A stretch of DNA of 64,000 nt from Draconibacterium sediminis (GCF_000949475.1 NZ_JRHC01000001.1:1550001-1614000); one strand, 5' to 3'; positions 1-10,100 are shown, numbered from the stretch's first letter. Numbers and translations: made by a program. The notes: generated by a model not told the origin, from the letters alone.

Positions 1-816
1 CACCATTACTTCATCGCCTTTTTTTATGATACCTGAAGCTACAGAAGTTGAGAACCCACGGAATTTAATATCGGGGCGCAATACATACTGAACCGGGAAA
101 CGCAGGTCGTCGAAGTTACGGTCGGAACTTACATGAACGTTCTCCAAAAACTCCAGCAGACAAGGACCATGGTACCAATCCATATTCTCGCCTTTATCTA
201 CTACATTGTCGCCTTTTAATGCCGACAGCGGGATAAAGTTTACATCAGGTATATCCAATTGGGTAACAAACGCTTTGTAATCGGCTTTAATTTCCTCAAA
301 ACGTTCCTGTTTGTAATCGGCCAGGTCCATTTTGTTAATGGCCACCACCACGTGTTTAATTCCCAGAAGGTTGGCCAAATAGGTGTGGCGTTTGGTCTGG
401 GTAATTACTCCGTAGCGAGCATCTATAAGAATAATGGCCAGGTTGGCAGTCGATCCACCGGTAATCATGTTACGGGTGTACTGCTCGTGTCCCGGAGTAT
501 CTGCGATAATAAATTTACGCTTGGCAGTTGAGAAGTAGCGGTAAGCAACGTCGATGGTAATTCCCTGCTCGCGCTCGGCTTTCAAACCATCGAGCAACAA
601 GGCATAGTCAATTTCCTCACCGGCATGGCCGATACGTTTACTGTCGCGGTGCAAAGCTTCAAGCTGATCTTCGTAAAGCATTTTACTGTCAGCCATCAGG
701 CGTCCGATTAGCGTTGATTTGCCATCGTCAACCGATCCTGCAGTCAGTAAGCGTAATAAATCCTTTTTCTGGTCTTGATCCAGAAACTCTTGTATGTTAA
801 GTTTTTTTGTAGTCAT
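1..816 (-). CDS. cysN: Sulfate adenylyltransferase subunit 1 (CysN), 3' end beyond window
   Basis: The reading frame starts at the ATG ending at base 816 and runs off the left edge, so only about 272 N-terminal residues are present. It is the GTPase subunit of ATP sulfurylase, which couples GTP hydrolysis to formation of adenosine 5'-phosphosulfate from ATP and sulfate in the cytoplasm. The GTPase motifs are clear: P-loop GSVDDGKS near residues 27-34, the G3 motif [12 protein letters not shown], and NKMDL for guanine recognition. It lies directly downstream of cysD on the same strand, separated only by an 84-base heptamer repeat, so the two are very probably co-transcribed. Whether a CysC kinase domain is fused at the C terminus, as in some bacteria, cannot be judged here. 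Confidence 0.95.
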   Translation of the reverse strand, partial: MTTKKLNIQEFLDQDQKKDLLRLLTAGSVDDGKSTLIGRLMADSKMLYEDQLEALHRDSKRIGHAGEEIDYALLLDGLKAEREQGITIDVAYRYFSTAKRKFIIADTPGHEQYTRNMITGGSTANLAIILIDARYGVITQTKRHTYLANLLGIKHVVVAINKMDLADYKQERFEEIKADYKAFVTQLDIPDVNFIPLSALKGDNVVDKGENMDWYHGPCLLEFLENVHVSSDRNFDDLRFPVQYVLRPDIKFRGFSTSVASGIIKKGDEVMV

Positions 817-820
817 CTTT

Positions 821-904
821 TTGATACTTGATGTTTGATACTAGATGCTGGATGCTTGATTCTGGATACTCGATCGATCAAGAATCCGGAATCCGGTATC
901 CAGT
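821..904. repeat. Phased degenerate 7-bp tandem repeat between cysD and cysN
   Basis: Twelve consecutive heptamers fit this interval exactly. The first eight follow TnGATnC (TTGATAC, TTGATGT, TTGATAC, TAGATGC, TGGATGC, TTGATTC, TGGATAC, TCGATCG). The last four read ATCnnGA/T (ATCAAGA, ATCCGGA, ATCCGGT, ATCCAGT), which is roughly the opposite orientation. CTGGATAC (862-869) and GTATCCAG (896-903) form an 8-bp inverted repeat, so the transcript can fold. The array begins four bases upstream of the cysN start and ends at the cysD stop. Confidence 0.8.
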
Positions 905-1813
905 CTAGAAATACCCTTCTCTTTTTTTCTGTTCCATACTTGCTTCCTGGTCGAAGTCGATAACACGAGTTGTACGTTCCGAAACGGTAACGGTCATCAT
1001 TTCTTCCACAATTTTCTCGATGGTATCAGCTTCCGATTCAATAGCACCGGTAAGCGGGTAACATCCCAGCGTACGGAAACGTACCATGCGCATTTCTGCT
1101 TTGTCGCGCAATTCTTTTGGCATACGTTCGTCGTCTACCATAACAAGGGTGCCATCCATTTCAACCACCGGGCGCTCTTTGGCGTAATACAGCGGAACGA
1201 TCGGGATATTTTCCAAACGAATGTACTGCCAGATGTCCAGCTCAGTCCAGTTCGAGATAGGGAACACACGAATGGATTCACCTTTCTGAACGCGGCTGTT
1301 ATAGATATTCCAAAGCTCAGGACGCTGGTTTTTGGGATCCCACTGATGGAATTTATCACGGAACGAGAAAATACGTTCTTTCGCACGTGATTTTTCCTCA
1401 TCACGACGGGCACCACCAAAGGCAGCATCAAATTTGTATTTATTCAGACCTGCCAGCAGCGCCTGTGTTTTCATAATGTCGGTGTGTACTTTACTTCCGT
1501 GAGTAAACGGACCAACGCCACTTTCAAAACCTTCTTTGTTGTAATGAACGATCAGATCCCAGCCTTTTTCTTTCGCATAGCTGTCGCGGAAATCGATCAT
1601 TTCCTGGAATTTCCATTTCGAGTCGATGTGCATCAACGGAAACGGAACTTTACCGGGATAAAAAGCTTTTTCGGCCAGGCGAACCATCACTGATGAGTCT
1701 TTCCCGATGGAATAAAGCATTACTGGATTTTCGAACTCGGCTGCCACCTCGCGGATGATGTGGATGGCTTCTGCCTCCAGTTCGCGAAGGTTGGTTAATG
1801 AATAATTATCCAT
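905..1813 (-). CDS. cysD: Sulfate adenylyltransferase subunit 2 (CysD)
   Basis: A 302-residue protein, the usual CysD length. It is the catalytic subunit of ATP sulfurylase, from the PAPS reductase/ATP pyrophosphatase superfamily, and forms APS together with CysN. The PP-loop [13 protein letters not shown] lies near residue 36. The family-typical [19 protein letters not shown] and WNIYN segments are intact, and the protein ends in the characteristic EQKKREGYF. The ATG at 1813 starts MDNYSLTNL, normal for the family. The gene follows an SLC13 permease on the same strand after a 224-base gap with its own promoter-like box. Sulfate released by the sulfatases farther along could feed this pathway, but that link is an inference. 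Confidence 0.97.
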   Translation of the reverse strand: MDNYSLTNLRELEAEAIHIIREVAAEFENPVMLYSIGKDSSVMVRLAEKAFYPGKVPFPLMHIDSKWKFQEMIDFRDSYAKEKGWDLIVHYNKEGFESGVGPFTHGSKVHTDIMKTQALLAGLNKYKFDAAFGGARRDEEKSRAKERIFSFRDKFHQWDPKNQRPELWNIYNSRVQKGESIRVFPISNWTELDIWQYIRLENIPIVPLYYAKERPVVEMDGTLVMVDDERMPKELRDKAEMRMVRFRTLGCYPLTGAIESEADTIEKIVEEMMTVTVSERTTRVIDFDQEASMEQKKREGYF

Positions 1814-1832
1814 TCTTTTCTATTTTAGTTTT

Positions 1833-1893
1833 TACAGCCCGGTATGATTACTTTTTTGGGTATGTTGCTGATATCTACCAATAGTAGGCTGTA
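1833..1893 (-). promoter_or_regulatory. Structured 5' leader of cysD
   Basis: In the transcript leading to cysD, TACAGCC (1833-1839) and GGCTGTA (1887-1893) can pair over a 47-base interval that itself contains a small CTAC/GTAG hairpin. The element lies between the promoter-like box and the cysD start. It resembles no riboswitch class I can name, so a regulatory role is only suggested. Confidence 0.3.
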
Positions 1894-1930
1894 GCTGTAT
1901 TAATTTCGTACTCTTATTTTCAAACGAATG

Positions 1931-1938
1931 CAAATATA
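1931..1938 (-). promoter_or_regulatory. Bacteroidota -7 promoter box upstream of cysD
   Basis: Read on the minus strand this is TATATTTG, a full match to the Bacteroidota TAnnTTTG consensus, about 118 bases upstream of the cysD start. No good TTG -33 box is visible at the usual 19-21 base spacing, so confidence is limited. It would let cysDN be expressed apart from the upstream permease. Confidence 0.4.
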
Positions 1939-2037
1939 GAATTTTATTCCGGTTGGCTTAAGGAATGAAGGGTTTTGTCCGGTGATCGATTTCTTTCTTA
2001 AGAATGAATTTAAATAAGGGGCAGAATGAAGTAAGAA

Positions 2038-3846
2038 CTAGAAGCTCCAGAAATACGGAATAAGTAACATCGACAAAATAAATGCGATTAAATTCAGCGG
2101 AAGACCAATTTTTAAATAGTCGCGGAATTTGTAGTTGCCAATAGCCTGAATAATCAGGTTTGTTTGATAGCCGATTGGAGTTGAGAAACTTGCTGATGCC
2201 GCGATGGCTATGGTTACAAAAAATGGTTTCGGATCGACATTTAGCTGTTGAGATGCCGCGAGTGCAATCGGAAATACAAGTGCCGCTGCAGCATTATTGG
2301 TAATGATTTCGGTAAAAATAGCTGTAATAATATAAAGTGCCGCCATTACTCCGATAGGACCAAATCCTTTTGAGAAGTTAATGGTTGTTCGCGCAATGGC
2401 TTCGGCGGCACCGGAATTTTGCATGGCTTTACTTAGGGCAAAAGCACATGCAATGGTAATTAGTACATCCCAACTGACAGCCTTTGTGTATTTCTGATGA
2501 GGCATAATTTTTAACCAAATCAATAACATCGCTGCAATTGAGGCAAAGAAAAACATGTCGAGTGTAACACCATCGGGTGATGAGATAAATTTGCCGATTG
2601 TTGTTCCCACAACCATACCGATAAGAATGATAAAGGCAAGCCACTTTTTCCAAAAAGTACCTGTACTTCGGTAATCGCGGATGTACGAGGTGAGCAAAAA
2701 GATTTTTGAATCGCCCCAGTTTTCGATAAATTTTTCGGTGGTAAGTAAAACAAGGTTGTCGCCGGTTTTCAGGTGTAACTTGTCTTTATTGCTGGTAATG
2801 CGCTCCCCGTTGCGGTGTATGGCAAGCACCACCGCCTGGTAGTGATCGTAAAAGTTAAACTCGTGAATATTTTTACCAATTGCCGGAAAACGCGGAGATA
2901 AAACAGCCTCGTATTGTTTCAGGTTTTCCTTGGGTACATTCTTAATCAGGTCGATGCCACTTAGCTTTACATTTGAATTCGCAAGGATGTAATTTAAACG
3001 ATCAGATTTTCCGGCTACCAGCAGAATATCGTCAGCCATAAGTTTAAACGAACCTTTTTTCGTTTCAATAATATTTCCGTCGCGGTTAATGGTTTGAATG
3101 ATCAGGCCTTTTAACTCCTTCATTCGGCCATTTTTTACTTCAAGGCCAATCAGGTTGCTGTTTTCGGTAATAATAATGTCGTAATGGTAATCCTTGTATT
3201 CTGTTGAGCTTTTTGAGTTGAAAAATATTTTCTCGCCGGGAAGTAGCCTGTTACTAAAAACAGTCATGTAAATAGTACCGGCTATGGCAATAAACCCGCC
3301 AATTTTTGCCAGTTCAAACATACTAAAACCTTCGTGTCCGTTCTCCAGAATTAAACCGTGCACCACAAGGTTGGTAGATGTACCGATAAGTGTGCACATT
3401 CCACCAAAAATGGTAGCGTACGAAAGTGGTATCAGAAATTTCTTTGATGAGAGGTTAAGGTTCTCCGACCATCTTTTAATGATAGGCGCAAAAATAATAA
3501 CCACCGGTGTATTGTTCAGAAAAGCAGAGAGCACCGAAACAGGAAGCATAATTTGCGGAATCAGCGAAACCATTTTTCTTCTTTTTCGGGGCAGATAGGT
3601 TTGTGCCAGTCGGTTTAGTATACCAGATTGTCGTATTCCTTCGCTTACTATAAAAAGAATACCAATGGTAATCATTCCCTTGTTTGAAAAGCCGGCCAGC
3701 ATCTCCTTATCGGTAATCGCTCCCGTTGCCATAAGTATAATTGCGGAAGAAAAAAAGATAAGGCCTGGGCGCATCAATTCTTTTGCCAGGGCAATTATGG
3801 TTATCAAAACAATAGCCAGTACAATATATCCTTCGGTACTAATCAA
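2038..3846 (-). CDS. SLC13/DASS-family permease with two TrkA-C domains, probable sulfate transporter
   Basis: A 602-residue inner-membrane protein. Hydrophobic helices occupy about residues 1-200 and 390-602. Between them lie two RCK_C/TrkA-C-type soluble domains (about 205-380), an architecture common in bacterial SLC13 carriers. Both substrate/sodium motifs of the DASS family are visible: LIGTSTNLVV in the first half and IGYQTNLII in the second, along with the NNTPVV and NNAAAALVFPIA helices. The frame opens with TTG at 3846. No ATG is nearby upstream, and the next in-frame ATG (codon 25) would remove the first membrane helix, so TTG is the preferred start. Its position upstream of cysDN suggests sulfate uptake; the family also carries dicarboxylates, so the substrate is inferred. 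Confidence 0.88.
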   Translation of the reverse strand: MISTEGYIVLAIVLITIIALAKELMRPGLIFFSSAIILMATGAITDKEMLAGFSNKGMITIGILFIVSEGIRQSGILNRLAQTYLPRKRRKMVSLIPQIMLPVSVLSAFLNNTPVVIIFAPIIKRWSENLNLSSKKFLIPLSYATIFGGMCTLIGTSTNLVVHGLILENGHEGFSMFELAKIGGFIAIAGTIYMTVFSNRLLPGEKIFFNSKSSTEYKDYHYDIIITENSNLIGLEVKNGRMKELKGLIIQTINRDGNIIETKKGSFKLMADDILLVAGKSDRLNYILANSNVKLSGIDLIKNVPKENLKQYEAVLSPRFPAIGKNIHEFNFYDHYQAVVLAIHRNGERITSNKDKLHLKTGDNLVLLTTEKFIENWGDSKIFLLTSYIRDYRSTGTFWKKWLAFIILIGMVVGTTIGKFISSPDGVTLDMFFFASIAAMLLIWLKIMPHQKYTKAVSWDVLITIACAFALSKAMQNSGAAEAIARTTINFSKGFGPIGVMAALYIITAIFTEIITNNAAAALVFPIALAASQQLNVDPKPFFVTIAIAASASFSTPIGYQTNLIIQAIGNYKFRDYLKIGLPLNLIAFILSMLLIPYFWSF

Positions 3847-4096
3847 ATTGATGCGGTATTAAGTTGTTGCTCTGTTCAAACTTAGTTTTCAAGAAAAATC
3901 AAAACTAATATTTAAATTTTTTCTCATCAAATAAATCTTCTGAAATAAAATTGGCCTTAAAACCAAATGTGTTGTAAGTTGTTGTAAACGTGGGGAAAGC
4001 CCTTGTAATGAGAGCTGAAAATATGTGTGGTGCGGGTAAGTGTTGTTGGCCGGAAGTGACGAAATTTTAATTTTTTTGAAAAAAATAGCTTTGTGA

Positions 4097-4127
4097 TTTG
4101 TGTGAAAAAAAATAATGATTACTTTTG
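4097..4127 (+). promoter_or_regulatory. Promoter of tRNA-Lys copy 1
   Basis: TTTG (4097-4100), a 19-base spacer and TACTTTTG (4120-4127) match the Bacteroidota housekeeping promoter (TTTG, N19, TAnnTTTG). The same boxes with identical spacing precede the second tRNA copy. Confidence 0.8.
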
Positions 4128-4162
4128 CACCCGCCTTTGAGAAACAAAGGTACTATAAGGAT

Positions 4163-4238
4163 GACTCAGTAGCTCAGTTGGTAGAGCACATCCCTTTTAA
4201 GGATGGGGTCCTGGGTTCGAGCCCCAGCTGAGTCACCA
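4163..4238 (+). tRNA. tRNA-Lys (TTT), copy 1
   Basis: The cloverleaf is complete: acceptor arms GACTCAG (4163-4169) and CTGAGTC (4228-4234), a D-arm with AGCTCAGTTGGTAGAGC, and anticodon stem CATCC/GGATG around the loop CTTTTAA with anticodon TTT at 4196-4198. The T-arm carries GGTTCGAGCC. An encoded CCA occupies 4236-4238. It is one of two identical copies. Confidence 0.97.
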
Positions 4239-4260
4239 AGTCGGAAATCATTCCGAATCG

Positions 4261-4296
4261 AAAGCGCTTAAATCGTTGATTTAGGCGCTTTTTTAT
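4261..4296 (+). terminator. Rho-independent terminator of tRNA-Lys copy 1
   Basis: Stem AAAGCGCTTAAATC pairs with GATTTAGGCGCTTT across a GTT loop (14 pairs, one G-U), followed by a T-run. The same terminator follows copy 2. Confidence 0.9.
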
Positions 4297-4547
4297 TTTG
4301 CGAAATTGGCGGGATTGAACGACAACGGTGAAGAGCCTTTGGGTATTCATTTTGATTTTGCCGGAAAAGGTGAATGATAAGCCGTTTTCTACCAGTCTGA
4401 AATTTCTTTAATGTACGTGATTTAAAAAATGTATTTGATTGTTTGAGTGCATTTTTTTTGATTTGCAGAATTGCTTCTTTCCCAGATTATTCGCTGGTAA
4501 GAAAGATGCATATTTGATGTGAAAGTCCAGCGGTTGCTGCTACATTA

Positions 4548-4578
4548 TTTGTATGAAAAAAAATAATGGTTACTTTTG
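4548..4578 (+). promoter_or_regulatory. Promoter of tRNA-Lys copy 2
   Basis: TTTG (4548-4551), a 19-base spacer and TACTTTTG (4571-4578) give the same promoter architecture as copy 1. Confidence 0.8.
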
Positions 4579-4613
4579 CATCCGCCTTTGAAAAACAAAG
4601 GTATTATAAGGAT

Positions 4614-4689
4614 GACTCAGTAGCTCAGTTGGTAGAGCACATCCCTTTTAAGGATGGGGTCCTGGGTTCGAGCCCCAGCTGAGTCACCA
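4614..4689 (+). tRNA. tRNA-Lys (TTT), copy 2
   Basis: The tRNA body is identical to copy 1: acceptor GACTCAG/CTGAGTC, anticodon loop CTTTTAA with anticodon TTT, and an encoded CCA at 4687-4689. It has its own promoter and terminator, so both copies should be expressed. Confidence 0.97.
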
Positions 4690-4711
4690 AGTCGGAAGTT
4701 GTTCCGAATCG

Positions 4712-4747
4712 AAAGCGCTTAAATCGTTGATTTAGGCGCTTTTTTAT
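4712..4747 (+). terminator. Rho-independent terminator of tRNA-Lys copy 2
   Basis: The same 14-bp stem with GTT loop and T-run as downstream of copy 1. Confidence 0.9.
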
Positions 4748-4751
4748 TTTG

Positions 4752-5341
4752 TGGTAATTCAAAGTGAGTCAAAAAACACCAAAAAAAAAGGGGACTAAAT
4801 CGAGACCCATCCATTTTTGGCTTAAAAATAGGTGTCTTTTTTGTAACTATTTGATATTCATGATTTAATTTGGTTTGAATTCGTCTCGTTTGCTGTTGTG
4901 AAACGGCACTTGTTGGGGGAATTTTATCCAAATAGAGACCTGAAGAGACCTTAAAATTCAAAAATTTAGGAGTTATGAGAGTCAGAATTAATCTGTTGTA
5001 CTCTGTCATGAGCTCGACTCCATTTTTTAATCGCATTTAATTCAGGTGTTTGTAACGACAGTAATAACGTGGTTCCCGAATTGTAGGCCGCCTATTATAT
5101 CTTAATCAATGAACTTACTTCAATAAGATTAAGAAAGATTATTTTGGTGATCCAACAACAACAAACCTTAATGTTATTGGATTAATTAAATTTTGTTATT
5201 ACACGCTGTGCTATTTGCATAATCTAGTCACAACTAAAAAGTTGTTGATAAACCTTATGTTTATGAGTCCCCGGATTTTCAAAGATACGATATCGACTTT
5301 CATGAAATAATTTCTATGTTTGTATGACTTAACTAACTAAA
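4752..5341. other. Non-coding interval before PUL1
   Basis: About 590 AT-rich bases with no convincing gene. A minus-strand frame of 105 codons exists but runs through the tRNA terminator and shows no recognisable domain. An 8-bp inverted repeat (TCTTAATC at 5100-5107, GATTAAGA at 5127-5134) is the only notable structure. TATGTTTG at 5315-5322 fits the TAnnTTTG -7 box for the sigma-factor gene starting at 5342, though no clear -33 box accompanies it. Confidence 0.5.
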
Positions 5342-5923
5342 ATGCCTGATAAAATAAACCTGGATAAAATAATACCTGAACTTTCAAAAGATAACGAAGA
5401 GCCGCTTGAGGAATTATTCAACTATTACTATCCACGTTTATATAATTTTTCCCGATCGATTTTAAAAATTGAAGATGGTATTGATGATATTCTGCAAGAA
5501 GTTTTTGTAAAAATTTGGCAAAACCGTGATGGCATTAAAAATACAGCCACATTTAATTCTTATATATTCACCATCACCCGAAACCTTTTATTAAACGAAC
5601 TGAGAAGCCGTTTAAACAAGCAAAGCACAAAAGAGGAAATCAGTAAACTTTCTGTTGCTCCTGAATATTCGTTAATGGAGCAGATTGAATACACGGATTT
5701 GAAAGAAAAGGTGGACCATATTGTAAATGAACTTCCCCAACGGCAGAAGGAAATTTTTATTTTAAGCCGAACCGAAGGTTTATCGCACAAAGAAATTGCA
5801 GAAAAACTTAAAATCTCTACAAAAACAGTCGAATATCATATCGCGCTGGCAGTAAGGTTTTTAAAAGATGAATTAAAAGGATTCGGACTGGTTTCTTTAC
5901 TCTATTTTTATCTTTTTTTCTAA
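5342..5923 (+). CDS. ECF RNA polymerase sigma factor, FecI-like
   Basis: A 193-residue extracytoplasmic-function sigma factor. Region 2 spans about residues 20-90 (FNYYYPRLYNFSRSIL, then the DDILQEVFVKIWQNRD core-binding helix). Region 4 spans about 125-175, with a helix-turn-helix containing LSHKEIAEKLKISTKTVEYH. It is followed after 64 bases by a FecR-type anti-sigma gene and then a SusC with an STN domain, the usual arrangement for PULs controlled by trans-envelope signalling. It probably directs transcription of the downstream SusC/SusD operon when its anti-sigma partner is triggered. The hydrophobic C-terminal tail (LVSLLYFYLFF) is slightly unusual. Confidence 0.93.
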   Translation: MPDKINLDKIIPELSKDNEEPLEELFNYYYPRLYNFSRSILKIEDGIDDILQEVFVKIWQNRDGIKNTATFNSYIFTITRNLLLNELRSRLNKQSTKEEISKLSVAPEYSLMEQIEYTDLKEKVDHIVNELPQRQKEIFILSRTEGLSHKEIAEKLKISTKTVEYHIALAVRFLKDELKGFGLVSLLYFYLFF

Positions 5924-5987
5924 TTTTTCACCTTTTTTACTAGGGATAAACCTTTTTGCTGTGTATTAAATAATAGTAAAGCACAAC

Positions 5988-6980
5988 ATGAAGAATTTAT
6001 TCAAAAAATATTATCACTCGATATTACGTCCCAACGAATTTTCAGAGGTCTCTGATTTTATAAAAGACAAAAAAAATGAGACTGTCGTTGTAAGCCTGAT
6101 GAAACCTTATTGGGACAAAGAAATAAATGAAGCGGAAGTTTCTCCTAAAACAAATCCTGCTCTTCTTGAGCGAATAAAAGAAACCATTTTGCTTGAAAAA
6201 CAAATGGCCGCACAACGTAAAATGAATATTTACATGTGGGGATTTCGGGTAGCAGCGGTTTTAGTAGTTGCATTACTGCTAAGTAATATTTTATTTTTTC
6301 AGAAATCGGCGAAAAATCAATTTGCAGAAACTCTGCAAACCATTACAACTCCCCATGGAGCAAAAACAAACATCACTTTACCCGATGGTTCATCAGTTTG
6401 GTTAAATTCTGGATCAACACTTTCATATCCCGCAAAATTCAGGAAAGACAGACCGGTAACCCTGGTGGGCGAAGCGTATTTTGAGGTTGTAAAAAATGAT
6501 AAGCCATTTTTAGTAACTACAGTATATGGAGATGTGGAAGTAAAGGGGACTTCATTTAATGTTCAAGCTTATAACGATGACGATGCGTTTGCGACAACAT
6601 TGGAAGAAGGAATTGTTGCCTTTAGGGTAAAAGATACAGAACATGGTGTTACGCTAAACCCTGGCGAGCAGTTAGTAAAAACAGACAAGGGATTTACTGT
6701 ACAAGAGGTGGAAACAAAATACTATACCTCCTGGAAAGAAGGTAAACTAATATTCAACAGAGAACCATTCCCAAGCTTTATCAAAAAGCTAGAACGCTGG
6801 TACAATGTTAAGATTGAATATAGCGATGAAAAGTTGAATGATTTGTGGTATACCGGTACAATTGAAATGGAAAGTATTAGTGAGGTAATGGAAATGATTA
6901 GTAAGGCAGCCCCGGTTACCTATAGTTTCGATAACAAGACTCGTGTTTTTACAATAAAATCAGCAATGACTAACCAATAA
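5988..6980 (+). CDS. FecR-family anti-sigma factor
   Basis: A 330-residue single-pass membrane protein. A cytoplasmic N-terminal part of about 80 residues would bind the sigma factor. One transmembrane helix follows (about 83-104, VAAVLVVALLLSNILFF). The periplasmic part holds a FecR domain (about 120-220, including TPHGAKTNITLPDGSSVWLN and GEAYFEV) and a C-terminal DUF4974-like domain (about 255-325) resembling an STN/secretin fold. It should hold the adjacent ECF sigma factor inactive until the periplasmic domain senses substrate-loaded SusC. Its position between the sigma gene and the STN-bearing SusC supports that role. Confidence 0.93.
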   Translation: MKNLFKKYYHSILRPNEFSEVSDFIKDKKNETVVVSLMKPYWDKEINEAEVSPKTNPALLERIKETILLEKQMAAQRKMNIYMWGFRVAAVLVVALLLSNILFFQKSAKNQFAETLQTITTPHGAKTNITLPDGSSVWLNSGSTLSYPAKFRKDRPVTLVGEAYFEVVKNDKPFLVTTVYGDVEVKGTSFNVQAYNDDDAFATTLEEGIVAFRVKDTEHGVTLNPGEQLVKTDKGFTVQEVETKYYTSWKEGKLIFNREPFPSFIKKLERWYNVKIEYSDEKLNDLWYTGTIEMESISEVMEMISKAAPVTYSFDNKTRVFTIKSAMTNQ

Positions 6981-7136
6981 GAGAATAAAAAAATCAGAAC
7001 AAATAAAATTCTGCTTATGATATAAAAATATCCTGCTCAACTACCAGGTAAAAAAAGAAGCAAGAACTCGTACTTCTCACTTCTTTCATGTAGTTGATAA
7101 ATAATTGTAGTTACTTAATCAAACCAGTTCAAAATT

Positions 7137-10100
7137 ATGGAAAAAAAACGAAGTATCCATGGTCTAAGTCCGTGTGTATTGCAAATGCTTAAAATTATGA
7201 AGCTAACTATTTTCTTGATGCTGATAACCTTTGTTGGAGTATTCGCATCTGAGACCTATTCGCAAACTACTAAACTATCGTTAAAGGTAGACGAAATTAG
7301 CCTTGAAGATTTCCTTATTAAAATTGAAAATCAGAGTGAATTTCGCTTCTTCTACACCGGAAATATTGATGTGGAACATAGAGTTTCCGGTAAATTTAAG
7401 AATCAAAAGATCACTGAAGTCTTAGACGACATTAAAGATGAAGTAGGTATTCAGTACGAGGTAATGGGACGTCAAATTATCCTTTCACCCATTGATTCTG
7501 AAAAAACGTTTAAAAGTATTCAGCAACAAAAATCCATAACAGGAATCGTAACCGACGCTAATGGAGACCCGTTACCAGGTGTAACTGTGTTAATAAAAGG
7601 TTCGACTCAGGGTACTGTTACCAATGCAGCTGGCCAGTATACTTTAGCCGATATTCCTGAAAGTGCTACCCTGCAATTTTCGTTTATTGGCATGAAAACA
7701 GAGGAAATAATTGTTGGTAAAAAAAGCACTATTAATCTAACTATGGAGCCCGATGCAGTTGGGCTTGACGAAATTGTTGTTGTTGGTTACGGATCTATCA
7801 AAAAAAGTGACCTTGTTGGATCGGTAGCCAGTGTTGATGTTCAGGAAGCAATATCCATCCCAACAACAAATGTGTCGGAGATGTTAAGAGGTAGAGCTGC
7901 CGGTGTTCAGGTGAGTTTGGCAGATGCCCGACCCGGAGGAAATTCAAATATCATTATTAGGGGTAAGGTATCTATCGATGGTGGCAATGAACCGCTCATT
8001 ATTGTAGATGGAATACCTTACGACAATATAAATGATGTTGCTTCGGAAGACGTAAAAAACATTGAAATATTAAAAGACGCATCTTCTCAGGCTATTTATG
8101 GTGCCCGCGCTGCCAATGGTGTAATATTAATTACAACAAAAAGAGGGAAACCCGGCGAATTTAAAGTGAACTATCATGGTTATGTAACAATGCAGTCGTT
8201 AACAAAGAATTTTGATCTATACACCGGCGAAGAGTTTGCTCAATTAAGAAGAGAAGCGCAGCGCACAGATAATGACGACGAATACAGACCTGACGAGGAC
8301 ATTTTTAACGAATTCGAATTGCAAACGCTTCAAGATAAAAAATACGTAGATTGGGAAGATCTAATCTTGCAGGATGCATACATTACAAGTCATTCGCTAA
8401 ATTTCTCCGGAGGCGGAAAAAACACGCGGATTTTTTCAAGTTTGAATTATTTTCTTCAGGATGGATTGATTCCAACTTCCGGATATGAAAGAGGAAATAT
8501 AAAGGTTAATATTGATCAAAGGATCAACGATAAGTTGAATTTTCAAATCAATACTAACTTTCAAACCAACAAACAGGATATCGAAAGTAACTCACTCGAC
8601 TTCATAAGTATTTCGCCTTTGGCAAAACCATACGATGAAAATGGTAACCTGAATAAGTATCCTTTGGGTACCGGATCGCAAATGGTTAATCCTCTTTGGA
8701 ATATCGAGGAGTCTACCAATGAAGTTAGCACACAGTTGGTTGATATCAATATTGTGGCGAATTACAATTTCTCGCCGTCTCTTTCCTATAAATTGAACAC
8801 TTTTTTAAGAAACAGAAATGCAGAGCAAGGCATATATCGCACAAGCAAACATTCCTCAGGAGATGATGGAATTAACGGAAGAGGTGTTTTAGGTACAAAA
8901 AAGTTTAGAGAATTTTTAATTGAAAATATAATAAACTACAATCCGACAATAAGCAAAAAACATAAACTTGATTTTACTTTTGTTCAAGCCGTAAATCAAC
9001 GAAATAATTGGGAAAAATCAATTACAAAAGAAAACTTCACAAATGACTATTTGGGATTCAATGGGAATGCCTCTGTTCTTGCTGATGCTACAAGAGATGT
9101 GAGTGAAAGAAAAATGTTGTCGTTTATGGGGCGTGCAAGATACAATGCTTTAGATCGCTATCTATTTACATTTACCGCAAGAGCTGATGCATCCTCCGTT
9201 TTTGCAGAAAACAATAAATGGGGATTTTTCCCGGCAGCAGCAGTTGCATGGAAAGTGCACGAGGAATCGTTTTTGAAAGAAAGCGAAGCTGTAAATATGT
9301 TAAAATTAAGGCTTAGTTATGGAGATACCGGTAACGAAGGTATTAAACCTAGCCAATCGTTAGGAGTAGCCGGTTACTTACCCTATGTTTTTGGAGGCGT
9401 AGCTACCGGCGGTAATGCCGCCCTCACAAGGTTACCAAACCCTGAGCTGAAATGGGAAACAACAACATCGTTAAACCTTGGTGTTGATTTTGGAATCCTG
9501 AATAATTTGTTTATTGGTACAATAGAATGGTACAAGTCTAACACACACGACCTTCTTCTTGATCGAATATTATCAGGAGTTTCAGGGTATTCAGTTACAC
9601 GGTTTAATATTGGAGAAGTTGAAAATAAAGGACTTGAACTAACACTCGATGCCAATGTCATTCGGAATAGAGAGTTTACTTTGTCGCTGGGTACAACGTG
9701 GTCAACCAATGATAACAAGATACTTGAATTGGATGGAAGTGTTGACGAAAATGGTGAGCCACTCGACTTTGTAACTCAAGGATTATTTATTGGAGAGCCC
9801 ATCGACAATATTCGAAATTATGTATTTGATGGTATCTTTCAGGAAGACGACGATTTCGAGAATTCTGCTCAGCCAGATGCGCAACCTGGTTTTATTCGGG
9901 TTAAGGATATCAATGAAGATGGCAACATTGGTCAGGAAGATTTAGTGATTTTCAGAAAAACTCCTGATTGGTATAGTTCAGTATACCTTACCATGAAATA
10001 TAAAGGCTTTGATTTATTTGCTGATGTTTATATAGTTGAAGGTGCCACCAGAATGAACAGCTACTTGTCTGACTGGGACAAAGGAGCCACGCTTCAAGGT

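Larger units (their letters stand above)
4097..4300 (+). repeat. Direct repeat copy 1: complete tRNA-Lys transcription unit
   Basis: These 204 bases recur at 4548-4751 with an offset of 451 and only scattered substitutions. Homology starts at the -33 box and stops after the terminator T-run, so the duplicated block is exactly one transcription unit. The leader hairpin CCTTTG/CAAAGG is kept in both copies. Confidence 0.9.
4548..4751 (+). repeat. Direct repeat copy 2: complete tRNA-Lys transcription unit
   Basis: Second copy of the block at 4097-4300, offset by 451 bases. The 247 bases between the copies are unlike the flanks on either side, so this is not a plain tandem duplication of a longer unit. 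Confidence 0.9.

Noticed and set aside
4300-4377. 25-codon open fragment between the two tRNA units, considered as a gene relic
   Set aside because: Too short to assign to a family and without a start signal; mentioned only in the tRNA finding.
4719-5036. Minus-strand open frame of 105 codons beside the second tRNA-Lys, considered as a tRNA-linked integrase fragment
   Set aside because: It runs through the tRNA terminator, has no recombinase motif, and shows no ribosome binding context or recognisable family.
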